From Fasciola hepatica (lineage: Eukaryota; Platyhelminthes; Trematoda; Plagiorchiida; Fasciolidae), in contig CANUEZ040000199.1 of NCBI GenBank assembly GCA_948099385.1, positions 692,001-756,000 on the forward strand: DNA of 64,000 nucleotides. The letters are read 5' to 3'. The number at the start of each line of letters is the position of its first letter. Positions within the stretch are counted from its first letter, which is position 1. A program made the translations under genes and the position numbers. The notes beneath the pieces are model-generated. The model made no database searches and was not told where the DNA came from. It worked only from the letters and a program-made list of their open reading frames with translations. Positions 43,650 to 55,020 of the stretch are shown here, one piece after another.

Positions 43650-45950
43650 CACCCTCAACGTTGGTATACGCATCTGCGCAACGCCGCTGCTTGGTTGCTT
43701 ACTAACCGCTTGCTCCGTCTTCTGGAACCCCTCGCAACCTGACCATCCGACCGCAGAACTTATATCTCATACTTTCACAGTTGAACTACTCCCTACATGC
43801 ACAACCATCAATGAACATAAGTGCCATTCCCGGCGGTGCGGGGCGCTGCCAGATCCACCGCTTTGGCCTGCGCACATCGGGCGTGCAGGTCGTCTGCAAC
43901 GATGTGCGAGCGAAATTGTGCTGGTGGATTACACTCCCTGTGTTCAAATGGAAGTGCATTTTAGGTTGGGTGTTCAGCGCACGGCCAGTCCCACCCCCTA
44001 GCACCGGTTGCAGATCGCAGGCTCTAATGCTGTCAGCTGCAGATCACATGCTCCAACGCTCTTTGTTCGCTACTGTAAGCCCACCTATGCCTCTTGTCAC
44101 ATCCAGTTTTTCTTTCTTCTATGGTATTCACACCTACCCATTCTGTCCTTGCTCCTATCGACTCTCACTTTGTTACCTCTCATTGCACGTCACTACCGTC
44201 CTACCCACTTCACTCTGTCGACGACCGCCAATAATTTATTTTTTCATCAATGTCGGCGTTGCCGGCTTGTAGTACTTGTTCATTTGGTGTCGACCGAGGC
44301 CTACAAAGCTCATTGGTCGCATGCTTACGCCTCACTGCCTACCGTTCTGTCAAACCCTCCCTCGTTCTCCCTTCTTGTCTAATACCGTTACACACCAGCC
44401 ACACCCGCACCCATTACCAGTTCTCAGATTAGAACTGCCGTTCCAAACTCTGCATCTCTCACAGCCACATTTATTATCCAGTCACTAACACTCTATTTTA
44501 CTTGCCTGGCTCCGCGATTCCTCTGTGGATCCTCCCACTTGGCAGTGCTCCTATTAGTATCGTCCATTTTCATCCACTTGCACAATTGCCTGTATGTGCG
44601 CAGCACCCAATTTCCATGTGCCCGACTCCGACGCACATCCACTGTTCATGCGTTATGTTCGTCCACCGGTTTACCTGTCCCGGTGGTTCTTTCCTCTCTG
44701 CCTTTTTCGTGTTCCACCTACAATGAGATGATCTTACTGGTTATGTCTCACCTGTCATTTTCGGCCCGTGCTCCCGTCTCCTGTTTCGTGTACGTTTTGC
44801 CCCTGGCATTTTATGTGTGCCTTTTGGACCGTTCTGCTTTCTCACTTGCCACCTAATGTAAACTCACTGTTTCGTCATGGTTCTCATTCACGGCTTCCGT
44901 CCGTTTGATCTGCCATTACCCTCTGGTACCCATGTTGCTCACTCCTCTCCCACGCTGTTTGCCGTCACGGCTGCTGCATCTTGCACCACGGGCAGTTTCA
45001 TCTCCCAGGTAACTTTCTCCACTTTGTATGCACAATCGCTCTGCGCTGCTTAGCAATCTCCATCGCCACTATCTTTCTGCTGAATAATGTAAGCCCATTT
45101 ATTAATGCCTCTCCCATTCTTGACCGACGCCGCATGTTTCCCCTACATCAATCAGATTGACAGATCCATTATTGCCTGTTCTCTTCGATACTTTCCTTCG
45201 TCCCCCCTTTTTTGAACTACTCCTCAGTCGTCGTCTTTTCTGCGCTTCCGCATCCTCCACTCTCTCTGTTGATCCACCAAGTTCACCTGTCATGAAGATA
45301 ATTCACCACGATATTCGAAGGTTAGTTCTACAAAAATTCGGCCTAACCTAACCTGCCCCTCCTAATAACTGATAATTTCTCTCTAGGACTCCATTGTTAT
45401 TGATCCGACTTTCCTTATATGTATATATATATATATAAACAAACGCACATATGTATATATGCATTCGCTGTGTATCCAGTGGTTCCTCACAGGCCATCTC
45501 ACTTGCTATCATCCCGCTGACCGCCATGATATGCATCCGTTCCTTCTACATCTATAACCCACATCTACTGTGTCCAATTCTTATGAGCTTTTTTACCTGA
45601 TTCACCTTTTACGTCTTACTTGGCTCGCTCCTTGTTTACAATGAGTTTTGTGCGCTGTTCGCCGACCATCTGTTGTGGATTATCAATGTTTTGTTGCTAT
45701 CTAATCCTTTGCATTGAATCTCATGTTTTCTCCTTGGTCTCCAGCTAACACAATCTCTTATGCCAACTTCTAGCCTTTCTTATCTTTGTCAGTCAGCTTT
45801 CAGATGACTCCATACGAACCATCCGGATCCTTTACCCGACTTTGACTTTCAAACTCACCGGGAGTCCATTTGAATCCGTCCGTGGGTCCATTTAAACCCG
45901 GCACATTTTCTTTGGTGTGCACAAATTTGCCGTACTTTCAACACACGTTA
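43650..45950 (+). repeat. Long 3' UTR block of family A, copy 1
   Basis: Pyrimidine-rich, non-coding block. A GC-rich head (43,830-44,000) is followed by about 2 kb of T/C-rich sequence with a short TA microsatellite at 45,420-45,440. The same series of landmarks ('ccattctgt', 'gctcattggtcgcat', 'ctctgtggatcc', TA run) occurs at 61,080-63,250, and the head also at 51,135-51,310. ORFs inside are not conserved between copies. Confidence 0.75.
43871..43908 (+). ncRNA. Conserved hairpin in family A 3' UTR, copy 1
   Basis: CGCACATCG (43,871-43,879) pairs perfectly with CGATGTGCG (43,900-43,908); inside, TGCAG (43,884-43,888) pairs with CTGCA (43,894-43,898). The same structure occurs at 51,172-51,209. 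It is a candidate RNA element of the retrotransposon transcript, function unknown. Confidence 0.45.
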
Positions 45951-46199
45951 CTCCCCCTTCTTAGCCCCTTTTTCCAAATCCTGTCATGTATGTTTCTATA
46001 TTTCCAAAAGTTTCGTCCGTTTATTCCATCACTTGTAAACAGTTGATCATGCACCTGGCATGCCTCGGGCGTCCCCAAAATAAACCATTATCAAGTATTA
46101 TCATTATTAGTTAATTATTGTCAATTGTTATTTCTTGCAAAATACCCGATAAAGGAGCCCAACCTATGGCGGATGAGAAACGGAAATCAAATACTGGAA

Positions 46200-46330
46200 A
46201 CGACTGCGCTCCACATGGTTCACACGGTGATTGAACCCCAGAGCATAGTCATTTTCGCACAATAGAATCTCAACTCCATCCGCCAGAGGGCAGTATACTC
46301 TCTAACCCGCTGAGCTGGGTACATCAGATA
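46200..46330 (-). repeat. tRNA-like sequence, possible SINE head
   Basis: On - an A-box-like 'cagctcagcgggttagag' (about 46,302-46,318) is followed by a B-box-like 'ggggttcaatcacc' (46,227-46,240), about 95 nt overall, a size matching a long-variable-arm tRNA. The acceptor ends do not pair, so it is not a working tRNA. It sits just after the family A tail at 46.1 kb. Confidence 0.4.
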
Positions 46331-46379
46331 CCTCAGCTCATGCTCCCATCTCTCCTTATGTCGGCACCAACCTTTATGA

Positions 46380-47650
46380 GGACACCTCCGCTGCAGACAA
46401 TGAATCCCGTCCTATGCGAATTTGTTCTGTTCCTCTTGAGAAGGCACGGAAATGCTTGTATACAAACTGTATCAGTCTACTGAAAAAAGCTGTAGCTGAG
46501 ACAATTAGCAACAGACACGAAACCTCACATCACTGCCATCACGAAAACCTGGCTAACACCAGACTACCAAGATGGCGAATTGAGAATACCGGGCTGTTCC
46601 CCTCTCCGTCATGATATAAGAATATTACGAGCTGGCGGAGGAGCTCCCTGCAAAAGCTACCTTCTGCAACTGGGCCTCTCCCCTCGATATATCTCATCAA
46701 GTATAATGAATACTTTGTGGGTGATTTTTCACTTTTGCCCTTCCACTTCTTTACTTCTGGGTGTGAATAACTGCTCCCCTTATCAATCACGGGCAGATTC
46801 ACTCTTGATGGCAGGGTTTCTGGAAACACTCAAAACATTCCACTTTTTAAGTCACCTTTTTATTATTGAGGACTTAAGCGCCTTCGGAGTGGACTGGAAA
46901 AGACTATGCACCGACAGCTGGTTCGGCCACCCATCAGTGGGTTTACTGGCCAAGCAATCCTAAACAAAGCACGCGGCCTGTCTTACCCGGTTTAGAGCGG
47001 GTCAGAGCCCGTCACTTCTGGGTTTGATGGTAGTCGATCCCAAACACAGCCTAACCGTTGTATATTTCTACCACTGTCTGGTAAGAGCGACCGCGTAGTC
47101 CCCTCTTTTGACAACATATTGAAGTGACCAGCTATATTTTTCCCACACAGACTAGCCCATTTCTTCAAGTAAGCGGATTACCAAATGATGAGACCATACA
47201 TCAGAGGTGAACTGAGTAACATATCTGGCGACATAGACGTAGGAGAAAGCAGCAGGCTACTGCAGAAATGCGTTCTGAAGGCATATATTCCATACCTGTA
47301 CAGAATCCGGCAGGTTCCAAAGGGTGAGGCACATCTGCCATCATCAATTAGACGCCTTCTCGACAGACGCCCCCAGCTGTTCGCCAAGTACCGAGCCACA
47401 TTCCTATCCTGCGGATGCAGAGGCTTCCAGACGCGTCCAGAATCTTTGTAAATCGAAGATTAGGGAACACTCCAAGAAACTGCAGAAATGAACCTTGAAC
47501 CAGGCGCGTACGAACCGCTGTTTCCTCTATGAACATTTGCGCCGCAGTCGAGAACCTGGCCCTCAGGTCTCAAGCTGTTGCTTTCTCATGGCTCTTCTGC
47601 CACCTTCTCTTCTGAAAAGGTAGAAGTTATCAGATTTCATTTCATGTCGG
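46380..47650 (+). pseudogene. CR1-like family B endonuclease and linker
   Basis: About 46,450-46,620 reads 'CLYTNCISLLKKAVAE' and then 'HITAITKTWLTPDYQDGELR', the endonuclease start with 'TETW' changed to TKTW. The frame 46,580-46,963 continues with 'IPGCSPLRHDIRILRAGGGA' and 'LFIIEDLSAFGVDWKRLC' (GDFN changed to EDLS). The frame 47,185-47,451 and following are the linker, with 'RRLLDRRPQLFAKYRA' and 'SVFSTHVV'. The RT that should follow is found at 56,180-57,000, so the copy appears split by the family A element between them. Confidence 0.65.
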
Positions 47651-47671
47651 TTTTCAGCACGCACGTAGTGC

Positions 47672-48742
47672 TTGCTCGTGAACACCTTTCCTAGCACCGC
47701 CCGACACCATAGCGTCACCAGCCCCCCTTTTTCCAACATCGCCCCATACTACGCAACAGCTCATAGACCAAACCTTCCAATTCACGGCGCTGATTTGCCA
47801 CCTGCATATGGACCTGCTAGTCAGACCAAGAATCTAGATTATCCCGCACCACACAACCTAATTGACCAACCGAATTCTACAAAACTAAATACCAATAACA
47901 GCATCTCTTTGGTTCTTTTTAATAGCCGCTCCATCATAAAAAAAATTCGGCACTTACGGTATCTGGCGACCAGTTCTCATTATGATATAATCTTGATCAC
48001 TGAAATTTGGTTAACCAATTACACTCCAACAGACCAGATTTCTCTTATAGGCCACAATATCTTCAGAGTAAATAAGGGAACTCAACGCGGTTTAGGTTGT
48101 TTGACAATTGTGAAGCAGACCTTTATTAAAACAGCAATTCATCATCCTCTACTCGACTCTATTCCCGATTCACTTTGGCTAACTGTCCACATTCCTGGCT
48201 CTCAACTTCATATTGGATGTGTTTACAGTCCACCAAGCGAAAATTTCCCCGGGCTCACATATCTAATTGATGCATTTGAATACCTATCCTTAATGCACTC
48301 GAGTAGAAAGGTTATTGCTGGTGACTTTAACCTGCCCAAGATAGCTTGGTCATCTTTATCTGCACCCGCCAACCTTTTACCATTTGTAGCAAGTATTACT
48401 GTAGGAGGGTGGGTACAGCATATCCGTTCTCCTACGAGAATGAACAGCATTTTATATCTCATTTTCACCCATAGCGTCCCTCATATATTTGTCTCAATCT
48501 CCCAAAGTTTGCCCGGTAGCGATCACAATCTGGTTTACTGCCGCCTTCCCACTCACCCACAGCTTGACCTGGATTCACACTGCATCAAACCCTCTCCTCT
48601 CCCTGACTGGAAGGTTCTCCCTACTACCATTCGACAAGCTGATTGGAGTGGGTTTTCGCTCTCTCGTGACTCACAACACGCCACTGATATTTTCTATGCA
48701 CAGTTCTTCAGATGTCTCAATAGGATTACCTACCTCCCCTAG
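47672..48742 (+). pseudogene. CR1-like AP endonuclease, nearly complete (family A)
   Basis: 356 codons open from a Met at 47,672. Domain: 'ISLVLFNSRSIIKKIRHLRY' (strand with catalytic Asn), 'DIILITEIWL' (catalytic Glu), 'IGCVYSPPSE', 'VIAGDFNLPKIAWSS' (catalytic Asp and Asn intact), 'TRMNSILYLIF' and 'GSDHNLVYC' (catalytic His). So the endonuclease residues are all present. Reading then leaves frame near 48,720 and the RT continues in another frame, so the EN-RT protein is broken. It nicks target DNA in active relatives. Confidence 0.85.
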
Positions 48743-50108
48743 CAAAGGAACAATAGGAAATCCCATATCACTTCGCCGCAAACAAAGTATGCCAGGCTCC
48801 ATAATTTCACGAAACTACACACGACTTTGCAATTCTTATTCAACTTTTCGCCTCAATTCTACCATCCAAAAGCTTGAAGAAACTACACTACGTAACCAGG
48901 AAACAAAGGCTCTGCGAAACCAAAATAGATCTCTTTGGCTGTCATTATTGTACAGGACCAGAACCTCTCATATTCATGGAAATATCCCGCACACCGTTTC
49001 AATGGACAGTGTATCCGCCTCTACTCCCCTTTTTGTTGCAGAAGCCTTCAACTCATTCTTCACCTCAACTATGGCCCTTATTATTAATGTTGACCCTCCA
49101 CCTCTTCCCCTAGTTACCGCTTCAACTCTGTCCACAGTGGAACTTGATGCCTCAATTATCTCCCAATTTTTAACAACTTCCAAGCCATCATCTTACCAAG
49201 GACCTGACGGCTTACCGCCCACTGCAAAAGTTAAGTGCGGACCTTACTTACCTTACCTACTACTGAATATATTTACCCTATTAATGAACTCCAGTCTGGT
49301 GCCCGCAAACTGGAAATGCTCAGTCATAATCCCGCATCACAAGAAAGGTCCACTGCATGAGTTAACAAACTATCGTCCCGTTAACCATACACATGTCCTC
49401 TCTCGGCTAATGGAAAAATTCGTAGAAGAACACAGCGTCAAGCACCTTTTTCAATTGGACGTTATTAATCCTCGAAAACACGGCTTCATTCACTCGAAAT
49501 CTTGCGCAACCTGCCAACTCGATTTTTTAAATCTCATCACTGAAATGGCAGACAATCGAACGGCCCCTATAGTACTTTACTTGGATATGCCAAAGGCATT
49601 TGACCGCAAGCCACACCCACATCTTCTGGCCAAAATCCGATCATTTGGCATTACTGACCCCTTACTATCTTGGATCAATTCTTACCTGTCTCATCGCTCC
49701 CAGGTTGTCTCAATAAACGGACACTGTTGCAGGCCCAAACCAGTTACAAGCGGTGTTATACAGGGTAGCGTCCTTGGCCCTCTGTTGTTCCTCATGTACA
49801 TAAACGATATATTCCTCTTAGTGAGCCGCAACACCCTATTTCTTTTTGCTGATATCATTAAAATTGTCTACTCATTCACGCCTGAATGCATCGCCTCGGC
49901 TATCTTAAACATCTCTAAAGACATATCTGCACTCCATAGATGGTATTCAACTTGGCAGATGAATTTTTCCGCTGACAAATGTGGGGTTCTTACATATAAA
50001 TGCAAGCTACCTCCAGGATCCTTAACCGTTTGTGGTTCAACCATTGCTAACAAGCAAATAGTTCGGGACCTTGGCTTAAGCCATTCCCGCACATTCAATT
50101 TCTCGTAA
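48489..50108 (+). pseudogene. CR1-like reverse transcriptase (family A), FADD mutated
   Basis: 539 codons open, of which the RT part starts around 49,180. Motifs: 'SSYQGPDGLPPTAKVKCGPY', 'LTNYRPVNHTHVLSRLMEKF', 'NPRKHGFIHSKSCATCQLDF', 'IVLYLDMPKAFDRKPHPHLL' (first catalytic Asp present), 'VTSGVIQGSVLGPLLFLMYI', 'LFLFADIIKIVYSF' where the catalytic FADD pair has become FADI, and 'WQMNFSADKCGVLTYKCKLP'. Losing one palm Asp would abolish polymerisation. The frame also starts out of register with the endonuclease. It stops at 50,108; the thumb continues in other frames. Confidence 0.85.
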
Positions 50109-50109
50109 T

Positions 50110-50651
50110 AATCGGCCCTCCAAGTAGCTAAGGCTATAAAATGCCTGGGGCTGATATTTCGCTCCTTCCAACTTCGAGACTACATTCTTTTCCTTTATAA
50201 ATCTTATGCCAGACCTTTTTTAGAATACTGCCCACTGATCTTTCCTAGTATGCGGAAGTCAGACAAAATTAATATCAAGTCAGTTCAACGTAGTTTTACC
50301 AAGAGAATGAATGGATGGAGCTCACCTCTCACTTGTAAAGAATGCTGCTTATTTTTTAAACTATACCCTTTATAGCTTCGCCGTATCAAACTGAACCTTA
50401 TCTTTTTGTATAACATCATTCACAGTCGGACATATACTTCTAATACACTGCACTTTGCGCCCGTTTCTAGCTATCCACTACTTTCTAGAGTTCCTACTCT
50501 TTCAACCCCTATTACCAACACTAGCTTACGTTCACATTTCTTCATCACAGTGTGCTCTAACTTGTGGAATATATTACCGTTAGAAATATGCAGTTCTTCT
50601 TCCAGACATCGGTTTAGAACTGCGGTGGATAAATTCCTCACGGTTACCTAA
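50110..50651 (+). pseudogene. CR1-like RT thumb and C-terminus (family A)
   Basis: After the stop at 50,108 other frames continue with 'ARPFLEYCPLIFPSMRKSD', and the frame 50,406-50,651 gives 'FLYNIIHSRTYTSN'-type and 'SNLWNILPLEICSSSSRHRF', the usual end of CR1-type reverse transcriptases. A stop and shift near 50,375 separate them. Confidence 0.65.
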
Positions 50652-51100
50652 ACATCACAGCTCCTAAGTGTAGACATGCCCGATGACCAAGCCTTTGAGA
50701 AGGGTCAAGGGTTTTGAATCGCGCAAACACCGGCGGTCTATGACAGATGAAATTAAATAACCATTCTTAGTTTTTCCGCCTTCTGCAACCAAAAAACTAG
50801 TCCCAGAGAGTCACTGACTATTATTGCTGCCTCTTTGTATCGATTTCCACTTATCCTCAGCTGGGAGCATCCCAGACTGCGCTCCTCTACTTTTTCTCTA
50901 TTTCCAGACCTTCATTCGTGAGTACCTTTCTCTCGATGACTCTTAATGCTCTGGAGACCACACCGGTCACTAACCTGGCCTATGCACCTACCTAACCGTT
51001 GGCTATTCATACGCTACCCGACCGACGCTCCCTTGGCTACGTTCCGGGATCCTCTAGTGCCTGGTAGCCTGATCGCGGACTACCTGATACCTACGGCCGT
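50652..51100 (+). other. 3' UTR proximal part of family A copy
   Basis: No gene. A G-rich stretch 'gcctttgagaagggtcaagg' follows the RT stop, then mixed sequence. It is probably UTR of the element ending at 55,945. Confidence 0.4.
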
Positions 51101-52885
51101 TTGGCTCCACCAAGAAAACTCATGTCAATCCCAACGGTGCGAGGCGCGGTCAGATCCACCGCTTTGGCCGGCGCACATCGGGTGTGCAGGCCAACTGCAA
51201 CGATGTGCGGGCGCAACTAGGCTGGCGGATCAAACTTCCTGTCACCAGAATTGGTTTTCAGGTTGGGTGTCCAACGCACGGCCAGCATCACTCACTAGCA
51301 CCAATTGAGGCCTGAAAAACAACGTCCCCTGCATCTTACTGCTGCCACCCATTGCCTCTTTTAATGTTCCCGAACAAGGTTTACCATACAACCGGTCAAG
51401 TTCCACATCAATATATGCACATATACTCACTCGGCTCAGAAATGTACCCTACTATTTGTGACTACTGGCACTTATATCCATCGACTTAACTTTTATTTGT
51501 CTGAGCTGATGCCATGTTGACCCTCATTCTATTATATCCAGTTACCGGATTTTGTACCCCAAAACAGGAAACGGTTTCACTGTTCAGATCTTTATTGTGA
51601 ATATGACAATTTCTGGTATACTCTTGAAAAGATCATTCATCCAATTGGTAATTTGTATGTCACCACTACATTTATCTAAACAAAACCATCATCTAAAGAT
51701 CCGTTTCTCACCTGCCAACAATTCCACACAAAACGAAATGGTCCTCCTTCCAGCGCTTCATCGGCGTGACACCACCTCTATGTTCAGTGTATCCTTCCGT
51801 TGCGTCTTTTCTCATTCAGCCATTTGCATTTCATGACAGTCGCATTGGCGACGAAGTATTCACAATCCAGGACATAAACTGTTCGATTGCCTCCTCAGCT
51901 TTTCATGTCAGAACTTCAGCATATCCAGCTTCGCAATCACCTGCACCTCCTGAGAGCTGCTAATATGTACTACTTTTATACGACTGCATCAGTCCTCTAT
52001 ATGTCCACCTCCCGCATCCACTTTGTTACAAACTTAAGATGCTTTCATACTACTCACCAACGAACCCAGACAAATCCATAAGTGTATCACTTTTCACTCA
52101 TCTATGAAACACTGCCGATGCTTCGGCAAGATTCATGGTCAGCCACCTGCACCACAATCCATAGTGCTCTCTCTACATCTTTAGCTGAAAATCAACTACT
52201 GTAATTTAGTCTGCCGCTATTCAGTTTGTACCCCCTCCCAAAGTCTCAGGCTGGACTTTCCTCAACGTACCTAGTCACACGATTATCTGCACTTTCTGAA
52301 GACTCCAGTGATGTAATACCCCTAGTTTATTCCGTCAGATATTAAACATATAGACCACTAATATGCCCATATCGTTGTACATTTGTATTCCTCATCCGTC
52401 AGTCTTGGAGTAACCCCCGATAAACCAATAGTCGAGTACCGTTCAACCCACCTATTATCTATTGCCATTTTTTCATCAGTCCTCCACAACTAGGCATCTA
52501 CGCCAAAGAACTCTGCGAAGGCGACTTCTCCAAACCTTTGCTGGCAATGAACTACACGTATGCCAATTTACTGACCTTCCGGTTGTTTCCCAAATGCCCC
52601 ATGTCAGACTCTTACCAGCTCTTCTCGTTAAGCGATTCTTTACTTGTTTTGACAGTATCGTTTATGCACCACCCCCATGCGACTTCATAAGATCACCGTA
52701 TATCAACTTCTGTATCCACTCTCTTGTCAACTTGTGTTCACCAACTAACCTGAAACGTACCCTTTAATCGAATCGTGTTCCACCCTGCCCCAGTGAAATT
52801 TCCAGGCTCGGGCATCTACATCCATCTCTTCATGAAGGCGTCCTCCACAACCTCTTGATGAATAGTAAATACTAATTCCGTGGTT
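51100..52885 (+). repeat. Long 3' UTR block of family A, copy 2 (left part)
   Basis: Its GC-rich head (51,135-51,310) aligns with 43,832-44,005 and 61,092-61,275. The following T/C-rich 1.5 kb has no conserved ORF. By length the block is interrupted at about 52,885 and resumes at about 55,440, where copies 1 and 3 are continuous. Confidence 0.65.
51172..51209 (+). ncRNA. Conserved hairpin in family A 3' UTR, copy 2
   Basis: CGCACATCG (51,172-51,180) with CGATGTGCG (51,201-51,209), and TGCAG (51,185-51,189) with CTGCA (51,195-51,199). The stems equal copy 1 while the apical loop differs (gccaa against gtcgt). An additional small hairpin GCGGT...ACCGC precedes it. Confidence 0.45.
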
Positions 52886-53010
52886 AAACCCAGTCAGCAC
52901 AATGGTCCCCAAATAGTCACGAAATAGTCCCTAGGTCGACCCCGTTTGATCCCCAAAACGACCCCAAAGTGACCCCACTGAAACAAAAAAGGGTCGGTTT
53001 GGGGGCGTTT
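52886..53010. other. Candidate left terminus of an inserted DNA segment
   Basis: TTAA is followed by ACCCAGTCAGCACAATGG and by repeated 'gtccc', 'gaccccaaa' motifs. CCCCAAAACGACCCC (about 52,951-52,965) is nearly the reverse complement of GGGTCGGTTTGGGGG further on (about 52,990-53,004), a subterminal inverted motif. Such structure is common at DNA transposon ends, and TTAA is a known target duplication (piggyBac, Kolobok). The opposite end was not convincingly found. Confidence 0.3.
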
Positions 53011-53410
53011 TTCGGCCGACCACGCAAAATACCCTCCGATATTTTTGTACCTTGTGCATTAAAATGTAAACTCAATTTCCCGTACCTATTTTTATAGCAC
53101 TACACAAACGACCCCAGAACGAACGATACTAATCCGGTGCGTCAAATAACTAAACGGAAACGTCCCATTTCATCGCTCTCATTTCTCACTTCCCAAGGTC
53201 CTTTACCACTTTCGAAATCACTTCCTTGCCAGTAATTACGAGCTGCATTTCCATTACTGATTTCGGAAGAAAAAGGACAATACTTTTGACGCAAGAAACA
53301 TGTATTGTTGGGTAAATTGTACAGTGGTAGAAGGGATTTACAATATCTACCGAGTTTTTTCGTTCGTACTCGTTAGTCGCGTGAGAACTGTTCGCTGGAA
53401 TTGCTGTTTT
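53011..53410. other. 3' flank of the spliced gene
   Basis: AT-rich, with no recognised gene. It lies between the candidate terminus and the last predicted exon. Confidence 0.3.
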
Positions 53411-54977
53411 CCAATGCCTGAAATGGGAAGAGAGACATTTTAAATTAATCTCTTATTGTAAAACAAAGTGCAGTGAGCAAAACTGTAACATCTTCATGAA
53501 CTAGGATTCCAAATACTTTCACTGGGAATATGAAAATCATTGAGACAGAAACTGGAATCTCTTGCTGTATGGAAACGGAAAATATCGCAATAGATGCATA
53601 GCTTGATATAAGAAACGCCTTAGGAAATATATCGTAAATAGAAGTCACTCACGTCGTACGTATTGCACTGAACGCCGACGTCGCGATGCAGTTCATACCG
53701 ACTCTCTTGATGACTAGCTCTACTCCTTTGTAAGCAACGACGCATTTTCTCTCGGATGAGCTGCGTTGTGGCTCCAGGATAGTTCTTCCGGCACACAGCC
53801 TCTGTAGCAATATGAATTCAAAATCTCATACTCACCTATCACAAGAGAACAAACTTTTGTTCCCGCCAAGGCAGGTTTTCCGTGTGCACCCTTCATGTTT
53901 ACCTGCGCGAGAACTTTTATCGTCATTAGCTGACGCATCATATCCCTTGTGCAATCTCCAAAGTTGGTACCGGAAACATTCTACAAAAATGTGACCTGAT
54001 TAATAGAAAAAAGGACTATCTCCCACCACTTGCCCGTAGTAGCTGTCATTTTTCAAGCGTTCATTCAGAGACGCGAGGTCATCAACACTGTCTACGGGGG
54101 TCCCCCATTGGGACACGATCTTTGACGTCGAATTCGCATTTTGCCTCTGCAGTTCGGCGATTTGGCACTTCAACTCCGAAGTATCTTTCTTGATTGAAGC
54201 TAAGGAAGCTGGCGTGAGTTAATAAGTATTTAGTGAAGCTGCTATTACACATAATGCTCTCACCGTAATTGGCCTCCTTGCTAAGAGGACTCGGCTTCTC
54301 ACGAGATTTGGAAGCGGATGGCCTTTCCTCCACCGTACGGCTTGTTGATGCCATGGGACTCACCGTTGGGGTGGAAGTCCAAGGTCTCCCGGAGGATGGA
54401 CAACTACATGATTTGTGAGAATACAGCGATGGTACTTACGCTATGGTTGCTGGCACATTATGGTTTGGGTCCAGTGACTTCAACGGGGTACGCGGAAGGC
54501 AAATTGACTGGTCTTCTAAGCAAGGTAGCTCGGGAGACCATAGTTTCTTACTGGCCCTTGCTGACGGCTCCAGATCATCACTGTCACATTCCGAAAAGAA
54601 TACTGGTTTACTGCAAGTATAACCCCATTAGCAATCAAACACATAATGTGGTCGTTTCCCATAACGTTCCATGGGCAGCGTCGCATCCAAGGATGGTAAG
54701 TCGGACATATCCTCTGGTATTCGCTGCAACTTCACAGCCTGTTGATAGTCATCTACAAAAGGAAAGTGAATGATAGTCACGTTCTCTTACCGACGGCTTT
54801 ATGGACCTTCACTTTATATGCCTTTGCGTTGACCGGTGGCGGATGACCATCGCGTACCAAGCGCTCCGCACGAGAAGCGCCGACAGAAGGCCACATAGCG
54901 TGTTCTGACCCCACCATCCAGAGGTCATTAACAACAGCAACCGTGTTTTTTCCCACAAACTCCACTACTGTGAACAT
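53375..54977 (-). CDS. Multi-exon gene with DUF4806-like C-terminal region
   Basis: Unspliced ORFs are short, but exons join on - with GT-AG ends: A 54,977-54,791; B 54,752 to about 54,65x; C 54,610-54,440; D 54,403-54,264; E 54,199-54,027; F 53,980-53,836; G 53,801 to a donor GTGAGT near 53,652 or stop at 53,622-53,620; a possible last exon near 53,420-53,375. Introns are 38, 36, 64, 46 and 34 nt. Phases agree at A-B, C-D, D-E, E-F and F-G; B-C does not resolve with a canonical pair, so a mutation or unusual site is possible. N-terminus 'MFTVVEFVGKNTVAVV' with 'DLWMVG'; Ser/Pro-rich linker in D; coiled-coil-like 'LKCQIAELQRQN' in E; 'DMMRQLMTIKVLAQVNMKGA' and 'HGKPALAGTKVCSLVI' in F, then 'AVCRKNYPGATTQLIREKMR' in G, a DUF4806-like pattern. 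Function unknown. Length about 350 residues. Confidence 0.65.
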
Positions 54978-55020
54978 CTAAAATGTAAAGGTTTGTCACA
55001 GTCTATTTTACTTACTACCT

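Larger units (their letters stand above)
42251..46110 (+). mobile_element. CR1-like family A copy, 5'-truncated, with long 3' UTR
   Basis: Reverse transcriptase from just before the palm to the C-terminus (42.29-43.38 kb), then 3' UTR to a tail 'gcatgcctcgggcgtcccca', 'aaataaacca', and an ATT-rich run at about 46,085-46,115. Compared with the copy at 19.48-20.41 kb, the 3' UTR has an extra block of about 2.3 kb (43,650-45,950). Confidence 0.8.

Noticed and set aside
43642..45351. Several 60-160 codon frames in the long 3' UTR block
   Set aside because: They are not conserved in the homologous blocks at 51 and 61 kb and have no recognisable domain.
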